From Caballeronia sordidicola (GTDB lineage: Bacteria > Pseudomonadota > Gammaproteobacteria > Burkholderiales > Burkholderiaceae): DNA of 64,000 bases. The position numbers and the translations under genes were made by a program. Positions 1-8,691 of the stretch are shown one piece after another. Within the stretch, counting starts at the first letter, position 1, and every line of letters starts with the position of its first letter. The stretch spans positions 31,193-95,192 of the forward strand of contig NZ_JNFG01000025.1 in the NCBI RefSeq assembly GCF_000729995.1, written 5' to 3'. The notes beneath the pieces are model-generated. The model searched no databases. It saw only the letters and a program-made list of their open reading frames with translations, and was not told the DNA's origin.

Positions 1-271
1 GGCAGGCGCTGCGAGGTACGGCGAGGTTGTAGCGGGCGGGTGGCGCGTCCTCTTTATGCGCGTCGTCCTCTTGGTCGATAGCGTTCTCCGCTTTCCACGC
101 GCGTTCAAGCATGATCGGCAGGCGGTGCACGACGACTGTCAGAAAGCTGCCGATTACCAGCCCGAAGACGATCGCGAAACCATACTGCGCCGCGAGCGGC
201 AATGCGCCGAAAGCGGAACCGTAAGCGTCGAGATAGCGGCCTGAAAACTGCGCCTGATACAAAGGCTGCAT
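1..271 (-). CDS. pilD: Prepilin peptidase (A24 family), N-terminal part only
   Basis: The first 90 codons of a prepilin leader peptidase/N-methyltransferase, which cleaves and methylates type IV pilin-like precursors at the inner membrane. The translation shows a first membrane segment with the family signature GLVIGSFLTVVVHRLP (about residues 37-52), followed by YNLAVPRSAC, which opens the cytoplasmic cysteine loop. The rest, including the catalytic aspartates, lies beyond the left edge. The ATG at 271 follows pilC by about 40 bases on the same strand, the usual pilB-pilC-pilD order. No strong ribosome binding site is visible. Confidence 0.85.
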   Translation of the reverse strand, partial: MQPLYQAQFSGRYLDAYGSAFGALPLAAQYGFAIVFGLVIGSFLTVVVHRLPIMLERAWKAENAIDQEDDAHKEDAPPARYNLAVPRSAC

Positions 272-310
272 GACTGTCCTGGGTTGAATTCGGCTGCGAT
301 CCTACACCAC

Positions 311-1528
311 CTACACCACATTCCCGAGCTGAACGATCGGAAGATACATGGCGACGACGAGACCGCCGACCAATGCACGGAGAACCACAATCACCACCGG
401 TTCGCACAGGCTCGCGAAAGCGCCGGTCTGTTCGTCCACCTGACGGTCGCCCAGTGTAGCGAGATCGAGCAGCATCGCGTCGAGCGAACCGGATTCCTCG
501 GCCACGGCGATAGGCTGCACCACATCCGGCGGAAAGCAGCCGACGGCACGCATGGCGGCGGCGAGCCGCTCGCCATGCCGAAGGCGCCTGGCGATCTCGA
601 CGGTCGCGGTATCGAAGATACGGTTGCCCGTGGCGCTCGCCAAGGAATCGAATGCATCCGATAACGGTGTGCCCGCCGCCAGTAACGTGCCGAGCGCGCG
701 GCTCCAGCGTGCCACCGCCAGCGCGCGCAGGAGGGATCCGGCGAGCGGCAGCTTCAGCATGGCGCGGTCAAACCCGCTTCTCGCTGCGGGGACTCGTCGT
801 AGAAGTCGCTTGAATGCGATGCCGGACACCGCGCAAAAGAGCGCGAACGGTCCGCACCAGCGTGCGACGCCATCCGATAACGCGAGCACGAACAACGTCG
901 GTGCCGGCAATTTAGCGCCGAAACCATCGAAGATGGTCTTGAAGGTCGGCACTACGCCAATCAGTAATCCTGCGGTAATGGCAAGCGATAACAACAGCAC
1001 CGCGACCGGATAAGTCAGCGCGGCACGCAGTTTCGCCCGTTGAGCGCCCGCTCGTTCGCGGTCTTCGGCCAGCCGCGCGAGTACGACCGGCAACGCGCCG
1101 GCCACTTCGCCGACGGCAACCAACTGGCAATACAGTGCGTTGAAACACGCGGGATGACGCGCGAGCGCTTCCGAGAACGCAATGCCCTGCGTGATATCCC
1201 GCGCAACCGATCCGACAATGCGCGGCAGCCCACCGCGCGAAGGGGTATCGGCGATGAGATCCAGCGACGACGCAAGCGGCAAGCCCGCGCGCAGCAAGCC
1301 GGCGAGTTGCCGCGTGAACAGCGTGACGTCGGCCGCCCGGGCTTTGGGCGGCGGCGCCGAACCGAGCGCGGTGAGTTCCAGCACCGTGACACCATCGCGT
1401 TTTAGCGCGGCGCGCGCATGGGCTGAATCCGCTGCGATCGTCTTGCCGCGTTTGTCCGCGCCGTTTGCGTCAACGCCTCGCCAGCCGAAGCGTGTATCGA
1501 AGGATAGGGGGCTCATGTTCATGTTCAT
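311..1528 (-). CDS. pilC: Type IV pilus / type II secretion inner-membrane platform protein (GspF family)
   Basis: A 405-residue polytopic platform protein that couples the assembly ATPase to pilus or pseudopilus growth in the inner membrane. Two GspF-type domains are visible (about residues 68-190 and 270-395), each starting with a cytoplasmic helical part such as FTRQLAGLLRAGLPL and ending in hydrophobic segments (about 165-190, and the C-terminal stretch ending in IVQLGNVV). Length is normal for the family. Its ATG overlaps the pilB stop as ATGA, so the two are translationally coupled; pilD follows. Three closely spaced Met codons (MNMNM) leave the exact start uncertain by a few residues. 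The frame is intact although the upstream ATPase is not. Confidence 0.9.
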   Translation of the reverse strand: MNMNMSPLSFDTRFGWRGVDANGADKRGKTIAADSAHARAALKRDGVTVLELTALGSAPPPKARAADVTLFTRQLAGLLRAGLPLASSLDLIADTPSRGGLPRIVGSVARDITQGIAFSEALARHPACFNALYCQLVAVGEVAGALPVVLARLAEDRERAGAQRAKLRAALTYPVAVLLLSLAITAGLLIGVVPTFKTIFDGFGAKLPAPTLFVLALSDGVARWCGPFALFCAVSGIAFKRLLRRVPAARSGFDRAMLKLPLAGSLLRALAVARWSRALGTLLAAGTPLSDAFDSLASATGNRIFDTATVEIARRLRHGERLAAAMRAVGCFPPDVVQPIAVAEESGSLDAMLLDLATLGDRQVDEQTGAFASLCEPVVIVVLRALVGGLVVAMYLPIVQLGNVV

Positions 1529-2738
1529 GTGAGCTCCGTGGCGTCGGCGGCTTCCGCTACGCTTGTCATGCCTTCGCGTACGCGCGCGAAGGCAGCGTCG
1601 CGCAGGCTCGGCATGCCCTCGCTTTTCGCGTGCCGCGTGATGGCGTGTGTAGCGGCGCGCGCGACGATCAGCTCGCGCAACGTGTCAGACACGGGCATCA
1701 GTTGATGCACGCCCACTCGGCCGCGATAACCAATGCCATGGCACGCGGCACAGCCACCGGGCTCGAACGGTTTGAAACCCGGCTCGAACTCCAGGTCCGA
1801 AGGCAAGCGACAAGCGCCGCAAAGCCGCCGTACCAGCCGTTGCGCGGTAACAAGCCTCAGCGCCGACGCCAGGTTGTACGGCGCAATGCCAATATCGATC
1901 AATCGTGCGATGGCTGCGGGTGCGTCGTTGGTATGCAGCGTGGAGAGCACGAGATGGCCCGTTTGCGCGGCCTTCACGGCAACGTCGGCGGTTTCGGCGT
2001 CGCGGATTTCGCCAACCATGATCACGTCCGGGTCTTGACGCATGAACGCGCGCAGCGCGACCGCGAAAGTGAGGCCCGCCTTGTCGCGGACACTGACCTG
2101 ATTGATACCGGCAAGCTGGATTTCGGCGGGATCTTCGACGGAACAGACGTTGCGTGACTCAGCTTGAGCATCTGCAAAAAGCAATACAGCGACAGGGTTT
2201 TGCCGCTACCCGTGGGGCCGGTGACCAGCACGAGTCCGTGCGGCGCGTGGATCGCGGCTTCCACCGTCTTCTGCTGGCCGGGGGCAAGCCCCAGCGCCGC
2301 CAGCGACAGATCCGCCGGCAGTGACTCCAGGCGGCGCAACACCAGTTTTTCACCGAACAGGACCGGCAGCGAATTCACGCGATAGTCTTCCGGATTCCCG
2401 TTCGCCAGCGGCAACCGCAAACGTCCGTCCTGCGGCACGCGCCGCTCGGCAATGTCCATGCGCGCCAGCACTTTGATCCGTGTGATGAAAGCGTCGCGCA
2501 AATGCGGTGGCGGCTTGAGGAAGACGTGTAACGCACCGTCAATACGCAAGCGGATGCGCCACTCGTGCTCGCCCGGTTCGACGTGAATATCGGATGCGCC
2601 GCGTGCGGCTGCTTCACGCAGGGTTTCGGTGAGCAGCGCAACGGCGGATGCGTTGTCGGCGTCAGGGATTGCATCGACCGGGCGTGCGGATAACTGCGGC
2701 GAAGGCCGCGAAAACGTAACCGGAAGAGAGGACGGCAT
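1525..2738 (-). pseudogene. pilB: Frameshifted type IV pilus assembly ATPase (GspE/PilB family)
   Basis: The gene is split over two frames. The first (2738 to about 2165) encodes the N-terminal part through the Walker A motif GPTGSGKT and on to YCFLQMLK. The second (about 2170 to 1525) resumes with ESRNVCSVEDPAEIQ and contains the Asp box/Walker B (DPDVIMVGEIRD), the His-box region (TLHTNDAPA) and a zinc-type cysteine set (CGAC...CAAC). A single missing base close to 2164-2170 explains the break: the expected ...LNAESRNV... needs one more nucleotide after CTCAA. Read through, the product would be about 404 residues, short because it lacks most of the N1 domain. Either a true loss of the assembly motor or a sequencing error; no classic slippery heptamer is present. 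Confidence 0.85.
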
Positions 2739-2950
2739 GGGCGTGGCTCGGTGGACGGGATGCCCCGATCTTGTCCCTCCGCGCGCCTCGTTCCAACTCG
2801 TCCGAATGGCTAACGCTTGGCAATGTTGAAAAAGCTGGCCGAATGGCTAACGCGGCCAGGAAGGTGGTTTCTGAAGGCGGAAACGGCGCAAGCTCGTGCA
2901 ACCAGAAGCCCAACGCGAAACCCGAGCAGCTTATGACCCCAACTTCATTG

Positions 2951-4240
2951 CTACCCTTGCTTTCTCAGCACCACGCCTTGCGGCCGGAATATTTTCACGG
3001 TGCGTATCGCCTGGTCGTCACTGCGCATGACTTCGAAGTGCACGCCGGCAATACGTACGCTCACGTCGCCGTCCGGAATCTCTTCGAGCGTCTCGAGGAT
3101 CAGACCGTTGAGTGTCTTCGGGCCGTCGGTGGGAAGCGTCAGTTTCAGCCACCGGTTCAACTCGCGCAACGGCATGCTGCCCGCCACAATGCATTCGCCT
3201 TCCTCGTTCCAGCCGCTACGCGAACCGGCCCCGCGCGGAATGGTCGTGGTGAACTCGCCAATCAATTCTTCAATGATGTCTTCCGGCGTCACCAGCCCCT
3301 GCAGCTCGCCATATTCGTTCACCACAATCGCAATTCGATGCCGGCTTTCCTGAAAGAATTGCAGTTGCTGAAATACGGGCGTGCCTGCCGGGACGAAGTA
3401 CGGCTCGGCCAACAGTTCGCGCAAAGTCTCGCGCTCGAATTCCTGGTTATGCAGCGCCGAGAGCGTCTTTCTCACGTGCAGGACACCCAGTACGCGATCG
3501 ATGTCGCCCTGATACACCACCAGCTTGTTGTGATAACAGGTCTCGAGTTGATGCAGGATGGTGTCGAAGGGGGCATCGAAATCCAGTGCTTCAATCCGGC
3601 GGCGCGGAATCATCACGTCGTCGACGGTGATGTTCTCCAGATCGAACAGGTTCAGCAGGATGCTGCGGTGCTTGGTCGGCATGAAATTGCCCGATTCCAG
3701 CACGATGGTGCGCAGTTCTTCTGTGGAAAGCCGCTGGTCCCGGCCACCTTTGGTGTTGATATGCAGCACCTTCAGCACGCCGTTCGCGAACAGGTTGACG
3801 AACCAGACGAGCGGCCTGGCCACTCGCATCAACGGCGACAAAACCAGGCTGGCCGGGAGTGCGACCTTTTCCGGATACGTTGCGCCGACAATCTTCGGCG
3901 CAATCTCCGCAAACACAATGATGAAGAACGCAACAACCCCCGTTGTCACCGATAACACCAGATTGTTATGGCCGAAAGTGCGCAGCGCGATGGACGTTGT
4001 CAGCACCGGAATGATCGTGTTGATCAGATTGTTGCCGATCAGGATCACACTCAACAGTTGATCGGTCTTGGCAAGCAGGCCCTGCGTGACGCGGGCGCGC
4101 AGCGAACCCTGGTTGGCGAGATGTTTCAGCCGATGGCGATTGAGCGCCATCATCGATGTTTCGGAAATCGAGAAAAATGCGGAGAGAAACAGCAGCAGGA
4201 AAATGGCGCAGATTTGCGCCCATAAGGGAATGTGGTCCAC
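2951..4240 (-). CDS. CNNM/CorC-HlyC family membrane protein
   Basis: A 429-residue protein with an N-terminal CNNM (DUF21) membrane domain of about four hydrophobic segments (residues 1-165), a pair of CBS domains (about 200-330, for example MIPRRRIEALD and VNEYGELQGLVTPEDIIEELIGE) and a C-terminal CorC/HlyC domain (about 345-425). Relatives act in magnesium or cobalt efflux; the older hemolysin-like name is not evidence of lysis. The start appears to be GTG (MDHIPLW). It stands alone, about 210 bases upstream of pilB on the same strand. The substrate cannot be read from the sequence. Confidence 0.85.
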   Translation of the reverse strand: MDHIPLWAQICAIFLLLFLSAFFSISETSMMALNRHRLKHLANQGSLRARVTQGLLAKTDQLLSVILIGNNLINTIIPVLTTSIALRTFGHNNLVLSVTTGVVAFFIIVFAEIAPKIVGATYPEKVALPASLVLSPLMRVARPLVWFVNLFANGVLKVLHINTKGGRDQRLSTEELRTIVLESGNFMPTKHRSILLNLFDLENITVDDVMIPRRRIEALDFDAPFDTILHQLETCYHNKLVVYQGDIDRVLGVLHVRKTLSALHNQEFERETLRELLAEPYFVPAGTPVFQQLQFFQESRHRIAIVVNEYGELQGLVTPEDIIEELIGEFTTTIPRGAGSRSGWNEEGECIVAGSMPLRELNRWLKLTLPTDGPKTLNGLILETLEEIPDGDVSVRIAGVHFEVMRSDDQAIRTVKIFRPQGVVLRKQG

Positions 4241-4355
4241 GCGCGATCTGGAAAGGGGGGATGGGAAAGACTATAGCAGAGCAGAAAGCGATTGCTTCTC
4301 TTGCTCGACAAGCCTTCCGCACGATCGTTTGACCTGTCCCATCCTCCCTTGGCAA

Positions 4356-6038
4356 TTACTGGCTACAAGTGAAACTCGCAGCTGAATTGACGTCGCCGCC
4401 GGTGTATTTCGGCCAGGTCGGGTAACGGCACAGAGGCCGCGACCGTCCGGCCGTCGCAGCGGTCGAGTCCGTGACGGTGAGTGTTTCCGGCGTGGTGCCG
4501 TTTTCCACCCATTGTTCCAGCGCGCCGAGTGAATCGACTTGGGGCAGGAACGGTCCGGTGCCGTGGCCCACGCCGGGCATGAGGTAGAAGCGCACGAAAT
4601 TATCGACTGAGGCCTGGCCGAACTTCTGCACCAGCGCGTTGTAGTAGTCCACGGACGAATCGGTGCTGACGATTTCATCGGCGAGACCGTGGGTGATGAT
4701 CGCTTTGCCACCCTTCGCAATGAACGCCGAGAGGTCGGGGTTGGTGGCATCGCTTTCAGCAGAAACTTGCTGGACCTGCGCCTGGTACGCGCCTGGATTC
4801 AGCGGATCGAAGGTGAGTGAATTGAACGTAGGAATACGTGTGATGAAGTATTTCACCCACTGGTCGCCCGTGACCCACTGGTTCGCGTCGTTCTTGCCGG
4901 CGGGGTTGGCCGGTGTTGGCGACGTGCCGAAATTGCGCGTGGTGTACTGACCCGCGAACACGGAACCTGCGAAAATGTTGTACCCGGCGTAACGCGTGAC
5001 GCCGTTCGCGAGCGGATACGGCAGCAGCAGTGGCGAGGCAATCGTGTTCACGCTTGCGATCTGGGCGTCGGAGAGGCAAGTGTCCCCCGTGTCCTTGCCG
5101 GCCGGGCAGCGCAGGCTCGCGAGCACGGTGGGCGCTTGGAGCTTGCAGGCCGCGACGTTCGAGATGATGCCGTCGGCAACGCCATCGAGTGTGTCGCAGG
5201 CTTTCGTCACGGCGTTCTCGAGCAGCACGGTCTTGTTGACGTCGAGCCAGCCCGCGCCGCCGTTCAGATAAAGCGCGCGGCCAAGCACAACGTTTGAAAG
5301 CCGCAGGCCCGTGTAGTTGAGCGCAGGCCGGTTGACGACAATGCCGTCATAGTCAGCGGGCCATCGCTGGATTACGGTGAGACCGTCGCGGCCGCCGGTC
5401 GAGCTGCCGAAGAAATAGGTTTTCGTGGGAGCTGCGCCGTAACGCGCTTTTAGCAACAGCATGGCGACGTCGTGGGTCTTTTTCAGCGTCAGGCCACCGT
5501 AGTTAGCGAGCGCTTCGTCGTTCGCGGCGAACGAGCCGTCGGTGATGCTTTTGCTCTGGTGACCGGAGTCGTCGCCGAAGGTCACGTAACCGCGGGCGAG
5601 CGGTGTGGACGAACCGGCGGGCGCCATGTCGAGGGCGGCAAGGCCGGTGATGAGCGTGCCATCGAAACCGCCGCCGCCGTATTGCAGCGCCTTGTTGTTC
5701 CATGCCGTCGGCAAGTTCACCTCGAAATTGATGTTCGGCGCGGTTGCATCGACAGGTGCAATGGTGCCGTTCACCTGGCAATACTCGCCGGACGTCGCCG
5801 ACGCCGCGACCAGCGTCGCGCTTGCAACCGTTGCGCCATCGCTGGGCACGCCGATGGACGTCGCTGCGATCTTGGTTGCGCCGAGCGCCGAACATGCAGC
5901 GGCAGACGTAATGGGCGGCGTGGGAGGCGAAGGCGGCACGGGCGGCGTGCCGTCATTATTCGACGATGAACCGCCGCAACCGGCCAGCGCAGCGACGACA
6001 AGGGACATGCCGCAAGCGGCGAGGGTGGTTTTCATCAT
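4356..6038 (-). CDS. Tannase/feruloyl esterase-family lipoprotein
   Basis: A 560-residue alpha/beta hydrolase of the tannase/feruloyl esterase family, expected to split esters of plant phenolic acids. The N-terminus is a lipoprotein signal (lipobox LAGC, Cys21) followed by a Ser/Pro-rich linker, so the enzyme should be anchored outside the cytoplasm. The nucleophile elbow is GSSTGG (residues 211-216), with an acid region around DEIVSTDSS and a His in PGVGHGTG. The fungal-type CS-D-HC motif, with cysteines next to Ser and His joined by a disulfide, is absent: Ser replaces the first Cys and Gly the second. It may start one codon later (Met-Met). It sits with an MHS transporter, a second hydrolase and a LysR regulator, which suggests use of aromatic esters. 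Confidence 0.8.
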   Translation of the reverse strand: MMKTTLAACGMSLVVAALAGCGGSSSNNDGTPPVPPSPPTPPITSAAACSALGATKIAATSIGVPSDGATVASATLVAASATSGEYCQVNGTIAPVDATAPNINFEVNLPTAWNNKALQYGGGGFDGTLITGLAALDMAPAGSSTPLARGYVTFGDDSGHQSKSITDGSFAANDEALANYGGLTLKKTHDVAMLLLKARYGAAPTKTYFFGSSTGGRDGLTVIQRWPADYDGIVVNRPALNYTGLRLSNVVLGRALYLNGGAGWLDVNKTVLLENAVTKACDTLDGVADGIISNVAACKLQAPTVLASLRCPAGKDTGDTCLSDAQIASVNTIASPLLLPYPLANGVTRYAGYNIFAGSVFAGQYTTRNFGTSPTPANPAGKNDANQWVTGDQWVKYFITRIPTFNSLTFDPLNPGAYQAQVQQVSAESDATNPDLSAFIAKGGKAIITHGLADEIVSTDSSVDYYNALVQKFGQASVDNFVRFYLMPGVGHGTGPFLPQVDSLGALEQWVENGTTPETLTVTDSTAATAGRSRPLCRYPTWPKYTGGDVNSAASFTCSQ

Positions 6039-6196
6039 GCTGTCTCCGAATGTTTATTGAGTGCTGCTTGCAATGGGAAAACAAACCAACCAACCGCTTG
6101 CCGATGAACCGACAAGGAAAACGCCTAACCGTCCGGACGACAGCAGTCCCGTCGCCGCGGCAACGTTCTTTATTGTCGTGGTGTCAGAAGCGGTGT

Positions 6197-7219
6197 TTAG
6201 TCCGTCGCGCCGGCTGTCGATGAATCGACTACATTCGCGAGCCGTTGTGCGTCGAACAGCGCTCGCACGCCTTCGTGCGAACCGAGCATCGCTGAGCCGT
6301 TGTGCCCTACGCCGGCGACTTCCCAGCAGCGATGTCCAAGCCCTGCGTGTCGGGCTTTAAGGTAAGAGAAATAAGCACGTCCGCGCGCGAGCCGATGGGG
6401 CCCTTGCGCTTGTGCCGCACACGAACGGTCGAGTGCGTCGTGGTGTGGATCGCAATCCTGTTGGCCGATCAGATAGATAACGTCGCTGGCGGCGTAACGT
6501 GTTTCGAGCGCATCGAATGACGTGGACTCTGCGTAGCGCGGCGCGCGCTGCACGCCGTACTTCCAGTCATCCACACCGGGGCATGCGGTGGTATCGGCGG
6601 GGCGGAGAACGCCGTCGGCGTAGGGGCGCATCGAATCGAAGTACACATACGACGACGGATTCGCAATCAAGTACCGGCACCGCACGCCGGCCACGTTGCA
6701 ACCGGCGCCCACAATTGCGTACCGATGCGCGACCTGTGCGCCGCCCGAATGCCCGGCGATCACCACGTCGCGCAGAGCCGGATAACGTGCGAGATCCGCA
6801 AATTGCGCGATGAATGCATCGAGGACATCGAAGGAACTGAGCGGCGCGGGGCCCACTGCATCATCGCCGCCCATCCACGAGGTCCATTCCCAGTGGAGCA
6901 TGTCTGCGGACAATCCGTGCGCGGCAATATCCGCGGTGGCCAGGAACTGCGGGACGAGCAGCAATGTATGCACGGGATCGGTCGATGCCGCCGCCAGCGC
7001 ACGTTGCGCCGAGAGCAGGTAGGCATCGGCATCGCGCAACCGGCCGTGCAGCAGGATCACGATTCGCGAAACGTTCGCGGCATCTCGTTCGTCGATCGAT
7101 CGATAAAACGGCACCGTACCCGTGCCGCGCGGCGTCATCACGCGCAGCCGTTCGTTGCCGACTGCGTTGACCGGGCGCTCATTACGAGGTTTAGGGAGGG
7201 AAGGGAACACGGCAGTCAT
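6197..7219 (-). CDS. Alpha/beta fold hydrolase
   Basis: A 340-residue protein with the alpha/beta hydrolase pattern: an oxyanion-side IVILLHGR (residues 53-60), nucleophile elbow GHSGG (Ser158) and a late His in VAGVGHNGS. No signal peptide is evident. It begins one base after the stop of the MHS transporter gene, so the two are almost surely co-transcribed. The natural substrate is unknown; a neighbouring tannase-like enzyme hints at ester cleavage in the same catabolic block, but that is inference. Confidence 0.7.
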   Translation of the reverse strand: MTAVFPSLPKPRNERPVNAVGNERLRVMTPRGTGTVPFYRSIDERDAANVSRIVILLHGRLRDADAYLLSAQRALAAASTDPVHTLLLVPQFLATADIAAHGLSADMLHWEWTSWMGGDDAVGPAPLSSFDVLDAFIAQFADLARYPALRDVVIAGHSGGAQVAHRYAIVGAGCNVAGVRCRYLIANPSSYVYFDSMRPYADGVLRPADTTACPGVDDWKYGVQRAPRYAESTSFDALETRYAASDVIYLIGQQDCDPHHDALDRSCAAQAQGPHRLARGRAYFSYLKARHAGLGHRCWEVAGVGHNGSAMLGSHEGVRALFDAQRLANVVDSSTAGATD

Positions 7220-7220
7220 A

Positions 7221-8573
7221 TCAATCCAGCGGGAGGGCGTCAGGATCGCGGCGCAGACGTTGCCCGGAGCGTGTCAGCCCGACCAGCGCGAGCGACACGA
7301 AGCCCGCGAAGATCAGGTAATACGCCGGCACGATATTCGATCCGGTCACGGTAATCAGCGTGGAGACGGTCAACGGCGCGAGGCCACCGAACAACGTCAC
7401 CGCGATGTTGTACGAGAGCGCAACGCCAGTGGATCGGTTGGCGGTGGGGAACAACTGCGTGAGCATGCCCGGATGTGGCCCGGACATCAGACTCAGCACG
7501 ACGGTCGCGACCATTTGCGCGGCGAAAACACGCCCAGGCGTTGGGGATGCGAGTACCCATGCAAACAGCGGATACGCGATCACGACCCAGACAATCGTCA
7601 CCGGAAAGAACAGCCGGTACGCGCCAATCCGGTCCGCGAGTTTCCCGGCGAGCGGATAACCCACTATGGAGACCAGCCCCGACACCGCCGTGCCGAACAA
7701 CGCATTCTTGAGAGGCAGGTGCAACTGACGCTCGACATACAGCGGCATGAACGTGTGCCACAGGTAATTCGTTGCAGTCCCAACGATGATCACGCCCATC
7801 GCGCACAACGATGCATCGCCGCGTTGCCGGAAAAAGCCGCGGATGGTCTGCCGCGGCGCGTGCCCCAGCCGTTCGCGCAACTCGACGAACTCGGGCGATT
7901 CCGCGACTTTGTGCCGGATGTAGAACCCCACCGGCCCGACCAGCGCGCCGACCAGGAATGGCACGCGCCAGCCCCACGATTCAAGCGACGCCCGATCCAG
8001 ATTCGATGTCAGGAAATAACCAAACGCCGACGAAAGCACGAGCGCCACCGCCTGCGATGTCATCTGGAAGCTGCCGAAGTACATCTTCTTGCCGCGGGGC
8101 GCATATTCGGTGAGCATCGCGGCGGCGGTAGCGAACTCCCCGCCGACAGATAAACCCTGCATGACGCGAGCAAGCAGCACCAGCAAAGGCCCAGCGATCC
8201 CGATCGTCGAATAGCCGGGCGTCAGGCCCATCAACAAGGTGCTGGCGGCCATCAACAGGATGAGCATGGAGAGCGTCTTGCGGCGCCCGACGCGATCCGC
8301 GTACGCCCCGATGACGATCCCGCCAAGCGGCCGCACGATAAACCCGACGGCAAACGTGCCGAGTGTCAGCGCTGTTGAAAGCGCGGTATTTCCGACCGGG
8401 AAAAACACGTGCGCGATGATCTTCGCGAAGTAGCCGTAGATCAGGAAATCGAACCATTCCAGCCCATTGCCGATCACCGATGCCAGCACGGCGCGGCGAA
8501 TCTGCGCCTTGCTGAGCGACGCCAAAGAAGCTGGCGGATGGTCAGCCGCGTTGGGTGGGAAAGTGGTTTCCAT
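7221..8573 (-). CDS. MFS transporter, metabolite:H+ symporter (MHS) type
   Basis: A 450-residue major facilitator with about 12 membrane segments. The loop after segment 2 carries the MFS signature as GAYADRVGRRKTL, and the N-terminal GNGLEWFDFLIYGYFA stretch is typical of the MHS branch that imports citrate, alpha-ketoglutarate, shikimate or aromatic acids with protons. It is divergent from a LysR-type gene and followed with a one-base gap by a hydrolase, so it probably imports the compound that inducer-bound LysR senses. The specific substrate cannot be inferred. Confidence 0.85.
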   Translation of the reverse strand: METTFPPNAADHPPASLASLSKAQIRRAVLASVIGNGLEWFDFLIYGYFAKIIAHVFFPVGNTALSTALTLGTFAVGFIVRPLGGIVIGAYADRVGRRKTLSMLILLMAASTLLMGLTPGYSTIGIAGPLLVLLARVMQGLSVGGEFATAAAMLTEYAPRGKKMYFGSFQMTSQAVALVLSSAFGYFLTSNLDRASLESWGWRVPFLVGALVGPVGFYIRHKVAESPEFVELRERLGHAPRQTIRGFFRQRGDASLCAMGVIIVGTATNYLWHTFMPLYVERQLHLPLKNALFGTAVSGLVSIVGYPLAGKLADRIGAYRLFFPVTIVWVVIAYPLFAWVLASPTPGRVFAAQMVATVVLSLMSGPHPGMLTQLFPTANRSTGVALSYNIAVTLFGGLAPLTVSTLITVTGSNIVPAYYLIFAGFVSLALVGLTRSGQRLRRDPDALPLD

Positions 8574-8652
8574 ATGTCTCCGGATCGCTGCATTTATGTG
8601 TATTTGAATCGAAGAGTACGAAACGCAGTGGCAAATGTAAAATACATATCGA

Positions 8653-8665
8653 ATGGCATTGCCAT
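8653..8665. promoter_or_regulatory. Candidate LysR operator in the divergent promoter region
   Basis: The 118-base gap between the MHS transporter and the LysR gene contains the interrupted palindrome ATGGCATTGCCAT (6-base arms, one central base), ending 26 bases before the LysR start. It lies in AT-rich sequence, as expected for an autoregulatory site shared by divergent promoters. Inferred from position and symmetry only. Confidence 0.4.
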
Positions 8666-8691
8666 ATCTGTCAAATATGTGAGGCCTCTCG

